Positions 7,717 through 15,285 of a stretch of DNA of 64,000 nucleotides are shown here, in pieces; positions within the stretch are counted from its first letter, which is position 1; each line of letters begins with the position of its first letter. Position numbers and translations under genes: made by a program. The stretch spans positions 1-64,000 of the forward strand of contig NZ_FNIR01000001.1 of NCBI RefSeq assembly GCF_900103975.1. Reading direction: 5' to 3'. The stretch comes from Klenkia soli. GTDB lineage: Bacteria > Actinomycetota > Actinomycetes > Mycobacteriales > Geodermatophilaceae. The notes beneath the pieces were generated by a model. It had not been told where the DNA came from and did no database searches. It saw nothing but the letters and a program-made list of their open reading frames with translations.

Positions 7717-8934
7717 GTGCCCCGCGCCCTGCTCGCCCTGTCCATCGGTGCCTTCGGCATCGGCACGACCGAGTTCGTCGTCATGGGCATGCTGCCCGAG
7801 ATCGCCGACGGCCTCGGGGTCTCCGTGTCCGCCGTGGGCCTGCTGATCAGCGCCTACGCGGTAGGCGTCGTCCTCGGGGCGCCGACGCTGACGGCGCTGG
7901 GCGTGCGCTTCACCCCGAAGCAGACGCTGATCGGCCTCATGGTGGTCTTCGTCGTCGGCAACGCGCTGTCGGCCCTGGCCCCGACGTACGGCACGCTGGT
8001 CGGTGCGCGCGTGCTCACCGCCCTCGCCCACGGCTCGTTCTTCGGCGTGGGTGCCGTCGCCGCCCGCCGCCTCGTCCCGCGGGACAGGGCGACCCAGGCG
8101 ATCTCCCTCATGATGGTCGGGCTGACGCTGGCCAACGTCGTCGGTGTGCCGCTGGGCACCTTCGTGGCCCAGCAGACCAGCTGGCGGCTGGTGCTGGCCG
8201 CGTGCGCCGTCATCGGGCTGGTGACCATCGCCGGGCTGGCCGCGTGGATGCCGGCGGTGAGCGGTGAGCGGACCGACCTGCGCAGCGAGCTGCGGGCCTT
8301 CCGGCGTCGACAGGTCTGGATGGTGCTGGGCGTGACGATGATCGGCTTCGCCGCCCTGTTCGCCGTCTACTCCTACGTCTCCCCCATCCTCACCGAGCTG
8401 GGCGGGCTGACCGAGGGCTGGGTGACCCCGGTCCTGGCGCTGTTCGGCATCGGCACCACGATCGGCACCCTGGCCGGCGGCAAGCTCGGCGACCGGTACG
8501 GGCTCCGGTTCGTCGTCGTCGGGTTGCTGGTCAGCGCGCTCCTGCTGGTCGGCTTCGCGCTCACCGCCCGGACGCCGGCCGCCGCCGTCGTCCTGCTGGT
8601 GGCCTTCGGCACCGTGGCGTTCGCCGCCGGTCCGGTGGTGCAGAACAAGGTGATCGACGCCGCCCGCGTGCGCGGGGGGTCGTTGGTCTCCGCGGCGAAC
8701 CAGGGCGCGTTCAACGTGGCCAACGCCCTCGGCGCGGCACTGGGCGCCGGCGTGCTGTCCGCGGGCCTGGGCTACACGGCCCCGATCTGGGTCGGCGCCG
8801 TCCTCGCCCTGGCCGGGACGGCGGTCTGCCTGGTCGCGCTGCGCACCGAGCGGTCCGACGCCCGGACGCCGGACCCGGTGCTCGTCGACGTCGACACCTG
8901 GGAGCGGGTCACCGCCGCGGCCGCCGTGCGCTGA
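7717..8934 (+). CDS. DHA1-family MFS exporter (AraJ/Cmx-like)
   Basis: A 405-residue, 12-helix MFS protein of the AraJ/YdhP/Cmx type, which includes chloramphenicol and sugar efflux proteins. The first helix has GTTEFVVMGMLPEIA, a hallmark of this subgroup, and VGVPLGTFVAQQTSWR matches the antiporter motif C in helix 5. I chose the GTG at 7717 because CAGAGGA (7705-7711) precedes it at 5-base spacing; the GTG at 7684 would add 11 residues without a ribosome site. The substrate is unknown. A strong terminator follows directly. Confidence 0.85.
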   Translation: MPRALLALSIGAFGIGTTEFVVMGMLPEIADGLGVSVSAVGLLISAYAVGVVLGAPTLTALGVRFTPKQTLIGLMVVFVVGNALSALAPTYGTLVGARVLTALAHGSFFGVGAVAARRLVPRDRATQAISLMMVGLTLANVVGVPLGTFVAQQTSWRLVLAACAVIGLVTIAGLAAWMPAVSGERTDLRSELRAFRRRQVWMVLGVTMIGFAALFAVYSYVSPILTELGGLTEGWVTPVLALFGIGTTIGTLAGGKLGDRYGLRFVVVGLLVSALLLVGFALTARTPAAAVVLLVAFGTVAFAAGPVVQNKVIDAARVRGGSLVSAANQGAFNVANALGAALGAGVLSAGLGYTAPIWVGAVLALAGTAVCLVALRTERSDARTPDPVLVDVDTWERVTAAAAVR

Positions 8935-8964
8935 ACCCCACCGGGTCGACGACCCGGTGGGGTT
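8934..8964. terminator. Bidirectional hairpin terminator
   Basis: A 14-bp perfect stem (AACCCCACCGGGTC, 8934-8947, with 8951-8964) has a 3-base loop. It sits between the convergent exporter (stop at 8934) and the MHS transporter (stop at 8988), and it begins at the last base of the exporter stop codon. Confidence 0.82.
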
Positions 8965-8987
8965 CGGCGGCGGGTTCCGCGGCGGAC

Positions 8988-10391
8988 TCAGACGGTCTGC
9001 GCGATGCGCTCCTCGCCGCCGCTGCGCAGCCGCTCGTACTCGGCCTTCTCGATCGGCACGGCGCCGGGCTTGCCGAGGTCGTCCAGGGCCACCCGGAAGG
9101 TCTCGCGGGCCGAGAAGGCCGCGATCGCCACGGCGATCCCGATGCCGAGCACGATGCTGCCCACGATCAGCGGCACGTTGGACTCCGGCGGGGCGATCGC
9201 GGCGAACAGCGAGGGCAGGAACGCGGTGATCATCGTGCCGATGTTCTGGCTGACCGCGAAGCCGGTGACGCGGGTCCGGGTCGGGAACAGCTCCTGGTAG
9301 AAGCTCGGGAAGACCGCGTTGTAGCCCTGGTAGACCGTGCCCCACATGATGATCGCGAACACGAAGGCCAGCACCACGTTGTCGATGCTGATGGCGTGCA
9401 GGTAGGCGTAGGCCATCGCCGTGGACCCCAGCGAGCCGACGATGATGCAGGGCCGCCGCCCGATGCGGTCGGACAGGTTGCCGATGAAGGGGATCAGCAC
9501 CATCGCGACGAGGTTGCCGGCGACGGAGATCCACAGGTAGGTGGCCGTGGAGAACCCGACGCCGTAGGCCTCGCTGGTGGCGTAGGTGGCACCGAAGACG
9601 GTGGCGGTCAGCGGCACGGCGTTCATCAGCGCCATCACGACCACCCGCAGCATGTCGGCACCGTTCTCCTGCACGACCTGCACGATCGGCGCCTTGGGCA
9701 CCTCGCCGGTCGCGGCCTTCTCCTGGAAGGCGGGGGTCTCCTCGACCTTGCGGCGCACGACCAGGCCGATCACGATCACGACCGCGCTGAGCAGGAACGG
9801 GATCCGCCAGCCCCAGGACAGGAAGGCGTCCTCGGGCAGGACGGCGGCCAGCGGCAGGAAGATGGCGGCGGCCAGCAGCTGCCCGCCCTGCACGCCCTGG
9901 AGCGTGAAGCTGGTGTAGAAGCCGCGCTTGCCGAAGGGGGCGTGCTCCATGGTCATCGTGCTGGCGCCGGCGATCTCGCCGCCGACGGCGAAGCCCTGGA
10001 CCAACCGCATGAGCACCAGCAGCGCCGGGGCGAGCACGCCCACCTGGCCGTAGGTGGGCAGCACCGCGACCAGCAGGGTCGAGATGCCCATCATCAGCAT
10101 GCAGAGCACGAGCATGTTCTTGCGGCCGTGGGTGTCGCCCCAGTGGCCGAGCACGAAGGCGCCGATCGGGCGGGCGACGTAGCCGACCCCGAACGTCGCC
10201 AGCGACGCGACGACGGCGACCTGCGGGTCGTCGGCCGGGAAGAACACGGTCGGGAAGACCAGGGCTGCGGCCTGGGCGTAGATGAAGAAGTCGTAGTACT
10301 CCAGCGCACTCCCCAGCCAGCCGCTCAGCGCGGCCCTCACGGGTGTCCGCTTGACGTGCGGGGTGGCCGGGGGACTCGAGGTCGCACTCAT
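8988..10391 (-). CDS. MHS-family MFS symporter, probable shikimate/dehydroshikimate uptake
   Basis: A 467-residue, 12-helix metabolite:H+ symporter of the ShiA/PcaK-like MHS group. Visible family motifs are GSALEYYDFFIYAQ in helix 1, RPIGAFVLGHWGDTHGRK after helix 2 and RLVQGFAVGGEIAG in helix 4. The neighbours (TetR, AroE-like dehydrogenase and QuiC-type dehydratase) point to quinate, shikimate or dehydroshikimate as substrate. The ATG at 10391 follows AGGAG at 8-base spacing. A 19-bp element 45 bases upstream recurs in front of the aroE-like gene, so transporter and enzymes are probably one regulon. Confidence 0.85.
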   Translation of the reverse strand: MSATSSPPATPHVKRTPVRAALSGWLGSALEYYDFFIYAQAAALVFPTVFFPADDPQVAVVASLATFGVGYVARPIGAFVLGHWGDTHGRKNMLVLCMLMMGISTLLVAVLPTYGQVGVLAPALLVLMRLVQGFAVGGEIAGASTMTMEHAPFGKRGFYTSFTLQGVQGGQLLAAAIFLPLAAVLPEDAFLSWGWRIPFLLSAVVIVIGLVVRRKVEETPAFQEKAATGEVPKAPIVQVVQENGADMLRVVVMALMNAVPLTATVFGATYATSEAYGVGFSTATYLWISVAGNLVAMVLIPFIGNLSDRIGRRPCIIVGSLGSTAMAYAYLHAISIDNVVLAFVFAIIMWGTVYQGYNAVFPSFYQELFPTRTRVTGFAVSQNIGTMITAFLPSLFAAIAPPESNVPLIVGSIVLGIGIAVAIAAFSARETFRVALDDLGKPGAVPIEKAEYERLRSGGEERIAQTV

Positions 10392-10435
10392 GCGCAGGAC
10401 TCCTGGATCGGTGGCGGCGGTGCCGGATCGCGGCT

Positions 10436-10454
10436 TATGTACCAACTGGTTAGT
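10436..10454. promoter_or_regulatory. Putative TetR operator, copy 1 (transporter promoter)
   Basis: TATGTACCAACTGGTTAGT with core ACCA-N2-TGGT. It matches the site at 11245-11263 (opposite strand) at 17 of 19 positions. It lies 45 bases upstream of the MHS transporter start. Confidence 0.68.
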
Positions 10455-10538
10455 ACGACGCAGAGGATGGGGTGGCCCGCATCACGGTGTCAAGACCCGG
10501 GTCCCACCCGGGCGCGTCGGGGACCGACGGACGGCGGC

Positions 10539-11180
10539 TCACACCACCAGGTACTTGACCACCAGGTCCGCCAGGAGCTGCCGCTGGTGCTCGCGCCTCG
10601 ACGGGGCGAGCATGTCGCGGCCGAAGAGGGCGCCGAAGGTGTGCTGGTTGGCCGTGCGGAAGATGCAGAAGCTGCTGATCACCTGGTGCACGTCGAGGGC
10701 GTCGGCGTCGGCCCGGAACACCCCGGTGGCGCGACCGCGGTCGAGGATCGCGCCGAGGACGTCCAGCGCCGGGTTGGCCAGGTTGGACAGGACGGCGGAG
10801 CCGGCGATGTGCTGGCCGTGGTGGATGTTCTCGATGCTCACGAGCCGGATGAAGTCCGGGTGGGCCTCGTGGTGGTCGAAGGTGAGGCCGGCGAGCTCGC
10901 GGATGGCCTCGACGGGGTCGAGGTGCTCGACGTCGAGCTGCTGCTCCAGAGCGCGGATGCGGGTGTAGGCGGCCTCGAGGGCGGCGACGTAGAGCTGCTC
11001 CTTGCCCCCGAAGTAGTAGTAGATCATCCGCTTGGTGGTGCTGGTCTTGGCGGCGATCACGTCCACCCGGGCGCCGGCGTAGCCGGAGTGGGCGAACTCC
11101 TCGGTCGCGACCGCGAGGATCTCGGCGCGGGTCCGCTCGGCGTCGCGGGTGCGCTCGGGGGTCCCTGCCACGTCGGTCAC
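10539..11180 (-). CDS. TetR-family regulator of the quinate/shikimate unit
   Basis: A 213-residue TetR-type repressor. The N-terminal helix-turn-helix covers about residues 16-62 (RTRAEILAVATEEFAHSGY, then the recognition part STTKRMIYYYFGGKEQLY), followed by an all-helical ligand domain. It is divergent from the aroE-like gene with 95 bases between them, and downstream of it lies the MHS transporter. Two copies of a 19-bp element, one before each target gene, are the likely binding sites. By context the effector would be quinate, shikimate, dehydroshikimate or protocatechuate; this is inference. The ATG start at 11180 is the only good one. Confidence 0.83.
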   Translation of the reverse strand: MTDVAGTPERTRDAERTRAEILAVATEEFAHSGYAGARVDVIAAKTSTTKRMIYYYFGGKEQLYVAALEAAYTRIRALEQQLDVEHLDPVEAIRELAGLTFDHHEAHPDFIRLVSIENIHHGQHIAGSAVLSNLANPALDVLGAILDRGRATGVFRADADALDVHQVISSFCIFRTANQHTFGALFGRDMLAPSRREHQRQLLADLVVKYLVV

Positions 11181-11244
11181 GCCGTGGAGCCTAGAGCCGG
11201 GGACTGGTGCGCCGGGCCGCGGTGTGGTGTCCTGGGTCGCAGCA

Positions 11245-11263
11245 ACTCACCATTTGGTACATA
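11245..11263. promoter_or_regulatory. Putative TetR operator, copy 2 (aroE-like/tetR divergent promoter)
   Basis: The complement reads TATGTACCAAATGGTGAGT, matching the site at 10436-10454 at 17 of 19 positions. It ends one base before the ribosome site CGGAGGT (11264-11270) of the aroE-like gene, so binding would block both transcription directions. Confidence 0.68.
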
Positions 11264-11275
11264 CGGAGGTCGCTC

Positions 11276-12160
11276 GTGAACCAGCCCCGTCCCGGCACCG
11301 TCGTCGGGCTCATCGGCTCGGGCATCGGGCCCTCCCTCAGCCCCGCGCTCCACGAGGCCGAGGCCGACGCGCTGGGCCTGCGGTACGTGTACCGCCGGCT
11401 GGACATCGACGTCCTGGGCAGGGCGCCCGAGGAGGTCGGCGAGCTGGTCCGGGCCGCCCAGCTGGCCGGCTACGACGGGCTGAACGTGACCCACCCGTGC
11501 AAGCAGCTGGTCATCGAGCACCTCGCCGACCTCTCCCCCGACGCCCTCGCCCTGGGCGCGGTCAACACCGTGGTCTTCACCGACGGCCGGGCGGTCGGGC
11601 ACAACACCGACTGGTCCGGCTTCGCCCGCAACGTCGACCGCGGCCTGCCCGACGCCGCCGTGGACCGGGTGGTCCTGCTGGGTGCCGGCGGGGCGGGGGC
11701 CGCGGTCGCGCACGCGCTGCTCACCCTGGGCACCGACCGGTTGACGGTGCTGGACGTCGACCGCAGCCGCGCCGAGCAGCTGGCCGACCAGCTGGTGGCC
11801 CGGTTCGGCGCGGGCCGTGCCGACGGCGGCGACCTCACCGCGCTGGACACCGCCCTGGCCGCGGCCGACGGGCTGGTGCACGCCACCCCCACGGGCATGG
11901 CCGCCCACCCGGGCTCCCCCGTGCCCGCCGAGCTGCTCCGCCCCGAGCTGTGGGTGGCCGACATCGTCTACCGACCCCTGGAGACCGAGCTGGTCCGCAC
12001 CGCCCGCGAGCGCGGCTGCCGGGTGCTCGACGGCGGCGGCATGGCGGTCTTCCAGGCGGTCGACTCGTTCCGGCTGTTCACCGGCCTGGAGCCCGACGCC
12101 GACCGGATGCTGGCCCACTTCGCCACCCTGGTCGCGCCCGCGGACTCCCCCGTTGGCTGA
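11276..12160 (+). CDS. Quinate/shikimate dehydrogenase (AroE family, catabolic type)
   Basis: A 294-residue NAD(P)-dependent dehydrogenase that would oxidise shikimate or quinate to the 3-dehydro form. Substrate-binding residues are visible at SLSP (20-23), NVTHPCKQ (the catalytic lysine follows P-C), GAVNTV and HNTDWSGF. The nucleotide site is GAGGAGAAVAHAL. NVTHPCKQ and the context resemble the actinobacterial QsuD/quinate dehydrogenase branch rather than biosynthetic AroE. The GTG at 11276 follows CGGAGGT at 5-base spacing. The 3' end overlaps the start of the dehydratase gene by 8 bases. Confidence 0.86.
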   Translation: MNQPRPGTVVGLIGSGIGPSLSPALHEAEADALGLRYVYRRLDIDVLGRAPEEVGELVRAAQLAGYDGLNVTHPCKQLVIEHLADLSPDALALGAVNTVVFTDGRAVGHNTDWSGFARNVDRGLPDAAVDRVVLLGAGGAGAAVAHALLTLGTDRLTVLDVDRSRAEQLADQLVARFGAGRADGGDLTALDTALAAADGLVHATPTGMAAHPGSPVPAELLRPELWVADIVYRPLETELVRTARERGCRVLDGGGMAVFQAVDSFRLFTGLEPDADRMLAHFATLVAPADSPVG

Positions 12161-13982
12161 CCGCACGACCCGGCGTCGGGCCGTCGCCACCGTCTGCCTG
12201 TCCGGCACGCTCGAGGACAAGCTGACCGCTGCGGCCGGTGCCGGGTTCGACGGCATCGAGGTCTTCGAGCCCGACCTCGTGGCCTCCCCCTGGTCACCGG
12301 CCGAGCTGGCGGCCCGGTGCGCCGACCTGGGCCTGTCGGTCGACCTGTACCAGCCCTTCCGCGACCTGGACTCCACCGACCCGGCGACGGTGCGGCGCAA
12401 CCAGCGGCGGGCCCGGGTGAAGTTCGACGTGATGGCCGACCTGGGCGTGGACACCGTGCTGGTCTGCTCGGCCGTGGCCCCCGACGCCGTCCGGGACGAC
12501 GACGAGCTCACCGCCCAGCTGGCCGCCACCGCCGACCTGGCCGCCGACCGCGGCCTGCGGATCGCCTACGAGGCGCTCGCCTGGGGCACCCACGTGTCCA
12601 CCTGGGACCACTCGTGGCGGGTCGTGCAGGCCGCTGACCACCCGGCGCTGGGCCTGTGCCTGGACTCCTTCCACGTGCTCTCCCGCGGGGGCGACCCGGC
12701 CGGCTTCGCCGCCGTCCCGGGCGAGAAGCTGTTCTTCCTGCAGCTGGCCGACGCCCCGCAGCTGGCGATGGACGTGCTGCAGTGGTCCCGCCACCACCGC
12801 CTGTTCCCCGGGCAGGGCGCGTTCGACCTGCCGGCGTTCCTGGGCGCCGTCCTGGCTGCCGGGTACGGCGGACCGCTGTCGCTGGAGGTCTTCAACGACG
12901 TCTTCCGCCAGTCCGACCCGGCCCGCACGGCGGTCGACGCGATGCGCTCGCTGCTCGCGCTGGAGGCCGCGTTGCCGGTGGACCCGCTGGTCCTGCCCGC
13001 GGCGCCGGAGCTCACCGGGCACGCGTTCACCGAGCTGGCCGTCGACGGCGTCTCGGGGCCGGTCGTGGCCGAGGTCCTGGACCGGCTGGGGTTCGCGCAC
13101 ACCGGGCAGCACCGGTCCAAGCCGGTGCAGCTGTGGGAGCAGGGGGCGGCCCGCGTCCTGCTCAACGCCGGGGTCCGGACGGCGGACGGCGAGGCCTCCG
13201 TCGTCGCGCTGGCCGTCGAGTCGGCCGACCCCACCGCCTCGGCGGCCCGGGCCGAGGCGCTGCTGGCCCCGGTGCTGCCGCGGTCCCGTGGCAACGCCGA
13301 GGCCGAGCTGTCCGCCGTCGCCGCCCCGGACGGCACCCAGGTGTTCTTCACCCGCACCGGTCCCGACGGCTGGCCCGCCGACTTCCTGCCCACCCACGCG
13401 ACCGCGCCCGGCGCCGGGCTGACCCGCACCGACCACGTCGGGCTGACCCAGCCCTTCGACGCCTACGACGAGGCCGGGTTGTTCTACGACTCGGTGCTCG
13501 GCCTGGACCCCGGCAGCGGCACCGAGGTCGCCGCCCCCTTCGGCCTGGTGCGCTCCCGCGGGGTCACCACCCCGGACCGCGCCGTCCGGCTGGCGCTGTC
13601 GGTGTCGCTGCTGCGCCGGGGCGGCGGCTGGACCCCCGGCGTCCCCGACCCGCAGCACGTCGCCTTCGCCACCGACGACGTCGTCGCCACCGCCCGTGCC
13701 CTGCGGGCAGCCGGCGCCCCGCTGCTGGCCGTGCCGGCGAACTACCACGACGACCTCGACGCACGGCTCGAGCTCGACCCAGCCCTGCTGGCCGACCTGC
13801 GCGAGCACGGGCTGCTCTACGACGTCGACCCCGACGGCGCCTTCCTGCACCTGTACACCGAGGTGCTGGGCGGTCGGGTCTTCTTCGAGGTGGTGCAGCG
13901 GCTGGCCGGGTACGACGGCTACGGGGCGGTCAACACCCCGGTGCGGATGGCCGCCCACCGACGGGCCCGCGCTCGGGGCTGA
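12153..13982 (+). CDS. QuiC-type 3-dehydroshikimate dehydratase, TIM barrel fused to a HPPD-like VOC domain
   Basis: A 609-residue two-part enzyme that would convert 3-dehydroshikimate to protocatechuate, feeding the beta-ketoadipate path. Residues 1 to about 270 form a sugar-phosphate isomerase/epimerase-type barrel with metal-site candidates AYEALAWG (E), LCLDSFH (D and H) and LSLEVFND (E). Residues about 290-609 resemble 4-hydroxyphenylpyruvate dioxygenase, with VOC ligands TDHVGL (H), PQHVAFA (H) and RVFFEVVQR (E). The best start is TTG at 12153, overlapping the aroE stop, with no other canonical start before the first strand. No protocatechuate-cleaving genes are in the window. The 3' end overlaps the convergent oxidase gene by 53 bases. 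Confidence 0.84.
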   Translation: MADRTTRRRAVATVCLSGTLEDKLTAAAGAGFDGIEVFEPDLVASPWSPAELAARCADLGLSVDLYQPFRDLDSTDPATVRRNQRRARVKFDVMADLGVDTVLVCSAVAPDAVRDDDELTAQLAATADLAADRGLRIAYEALAWGTHVSTWDHSWRVVQAADHPALGLCLDSFHVLSRGGDPAGFAAVPGEKLFFLQLADAPQLAMDVLQWSRHHRLFPGQGAFDLPAFLGAVLAAGYGGPLSLEVFNDVFRQSDPARTAVDAMRSLLALEAALPVDPLVLPAAPELTGHAFTELAVDGVSGPVVAEVLDRLGFAHTGQHRSKPVQLWEQGAARVLLNAGVRTADGEASVVALAVESADPTASAARAEALLAPVLPRSRGNAEAELSAVAAPDGTQVFFTRTGPDGWPADFLPTHATAPGAGLTRTDHVGLTQPFDAYDEAGLFYDSVLGLDPGSGTEVAAPFGLVRSRGVTTPDRAVRLALSVSLLRRGGGWTPGVPDPQHVAFATDDVVATARALRAAGAPLLAVPANYHDDLDARLELDPALLADLREHGLLYDVDPDGAFLHLYTEVLGGRVFFEVVQRLAGYDGYGAVNTPVRMAAHRRARARG

Positions 13983-15285
13983 CGGCACCCAGCACGCGGT
14001 CGAGGTAGGCGTTCGAGAGCACCCCGGTGGGGTCCAGCCGGTCGCGCACGGCGACGAACTCGGCGAACCGGGGGTACCGCTGCGCCAGGGCGCCGGCGTC
14101 CAGGTCGTGCTCCTTGCCCCAGTGCGGTCGGCCGCCGACCTCGCCGGCCAACGCCGCGAAGGTCGTGAAGTAGTCGGTGGGGTCGCTGCGGGCCGGCACG
14201 TGGACGGCGACGTAGGCGGTGTCCCGGCCCTCCGAGGTCGACAGCGGGACGTCGTCGGCCGCCGCGTAGCGGACCTCGGTGGGGATGGGCAGCCGCCACC
14301 CGCGCGCCTGGGTCAGCCGGGCCAGCTCGCGCAGCAGGTGCGGCACGGCCTCGCGGGGCACGGCCTGCTCCATCTCGCGGAACCGGAACCGGCGCGTGGA
14401 GACGAAGACGCGGTGCGAGAGGTCGGTCGCCGTCCGCGGGCTCAGCGCGGTCGAGGCGAACCGGGCCAGCGGGGGGACCAGTGCGGGGACGGCGCGGCCG
14501 GCGGCGATCAGCCCCGAGTAGGCGCCGTTGGCCAGCAGCTCGTCCTCCCACAGCGCCTGCCACCGGGGCAGCGGCGACAACCCCTCCGAGACCGGCACGC
14601 GGGTGTTGCGCTTGGTCAGGCACATCGCCGTGTGCGGGAACCAGTGGAACTCGACGTGGTCGGTGGAGGTCATGAAGCCGTCGAGGTCCTCGAGCACCTC
14701 GGCCAGCGGCATCGGCCGCTCCTCCATGTGCAGGGCGAACGCCGGCTCGGCCTGCAGGGTGACCGTGCTCAGGACGCCGAGCGCGCCCAGCCCGACCCGG
14801 GCGACGGCGAACACGTCGGCGTTGGCCGCGGCCGCGCAGTCGAGCACCGCGCCGTCGGCGGTGACCAGCTGGAGGGCGCGCACCTGGGTGGCCAGCCCGC
14901 CGAACCGGGCGCCGGTGCCGTGGGTTCCGGTGGACAGCGCGCCGGCGATCGTCTGCCGGTCGATGTCGCCCAGGTTCGTCAGCGCCCAGCCCTCGCGGGC
15001 CAGCACCGCGTTGAGCCGGTGCAGCGGCATGCCGGCCTGCGCGGTGACCAGGCCGTCGGCGGTGATGTCGACGAGGTCGGCGTGCCGGTCGAGCACCAGC
15101 TGCACCTGCTCGGGCCGGCCGATGCCGGAGAAGGAGTGCCCGCTGCCGATGGGGCGCACCTGGCGGCCGGCGACCGACGCCTCGTGCAGCACGGTGGCGA
15201 TCTCACCGGTCGTGCGCGGCCGGACCACCTCGACGCCGGCCGCCCGCTGGTTGCCCGCCCAGTTCCGCCACCGCACGGGCGTCAT
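13930..15285 (-). CDS. FAD-linked sugar-lactone/alditol oxidase (D-arabinono-1,4-lactone oxidase family)
   Basis: A 451-residue VAO-type flavoprotein. The PCMH FAD domain fills the first half: RPIGSGHSFSGIG near residue 48 contains the histidine expected to hold FAD covalently, followed by GALSTGTHGTG. The C-terminal ALO domain ends with RPHWGKEHDL, the conserved HWGK motif. Members oxidise aldonolactones or alditols with O2, releasing H2O2. The ATG at 15285 overlaps the ABC-F stop as ATGA, so the two are coupled. About 20 C-terminal residues extend past the usual end and account for the 53-base overlap with the convergent dehydratase gene. Confidence 0.86.
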   Translation of the reverse strand: MTPVRWRNWAGNQRAAGVEVVRPRTTGEIATVLHEASVAGRQVRPIGSGHSFSGIGRPEQVQLVLDRHADLVDITADGLVTAQAGMPLHRLNAVLAREGWALTNLGDIDRQTIAGALSTGTHGTGARFGGLATQVRALQLVTADGAVLDCAAAANADVFAVARVGLGALGVLSTVTLQAEPAFALHMEERPMPLAEVLEDLDGFMTSTDHVEFHWFPHTAMCLTKRNTRVPVSEGLSPLPRWQALWEDELLANGAYSGLIAAGRAVPALVPPLARFASTALSPRTATDLSHRVFVSTRRFRFREMEQAVPREAVPHLLRELARLTQARGWRLPIPTEVRYAAADDVPLSTSEGRDTAYVAVHVPARSDPTDYFTTFAALAGEVGGRPHWGKEHDLDAGALAQRYPRFAEFVAVRDRLDPTGVLSNAYLDRVLGAVSPERGPVGGRPSAPGC

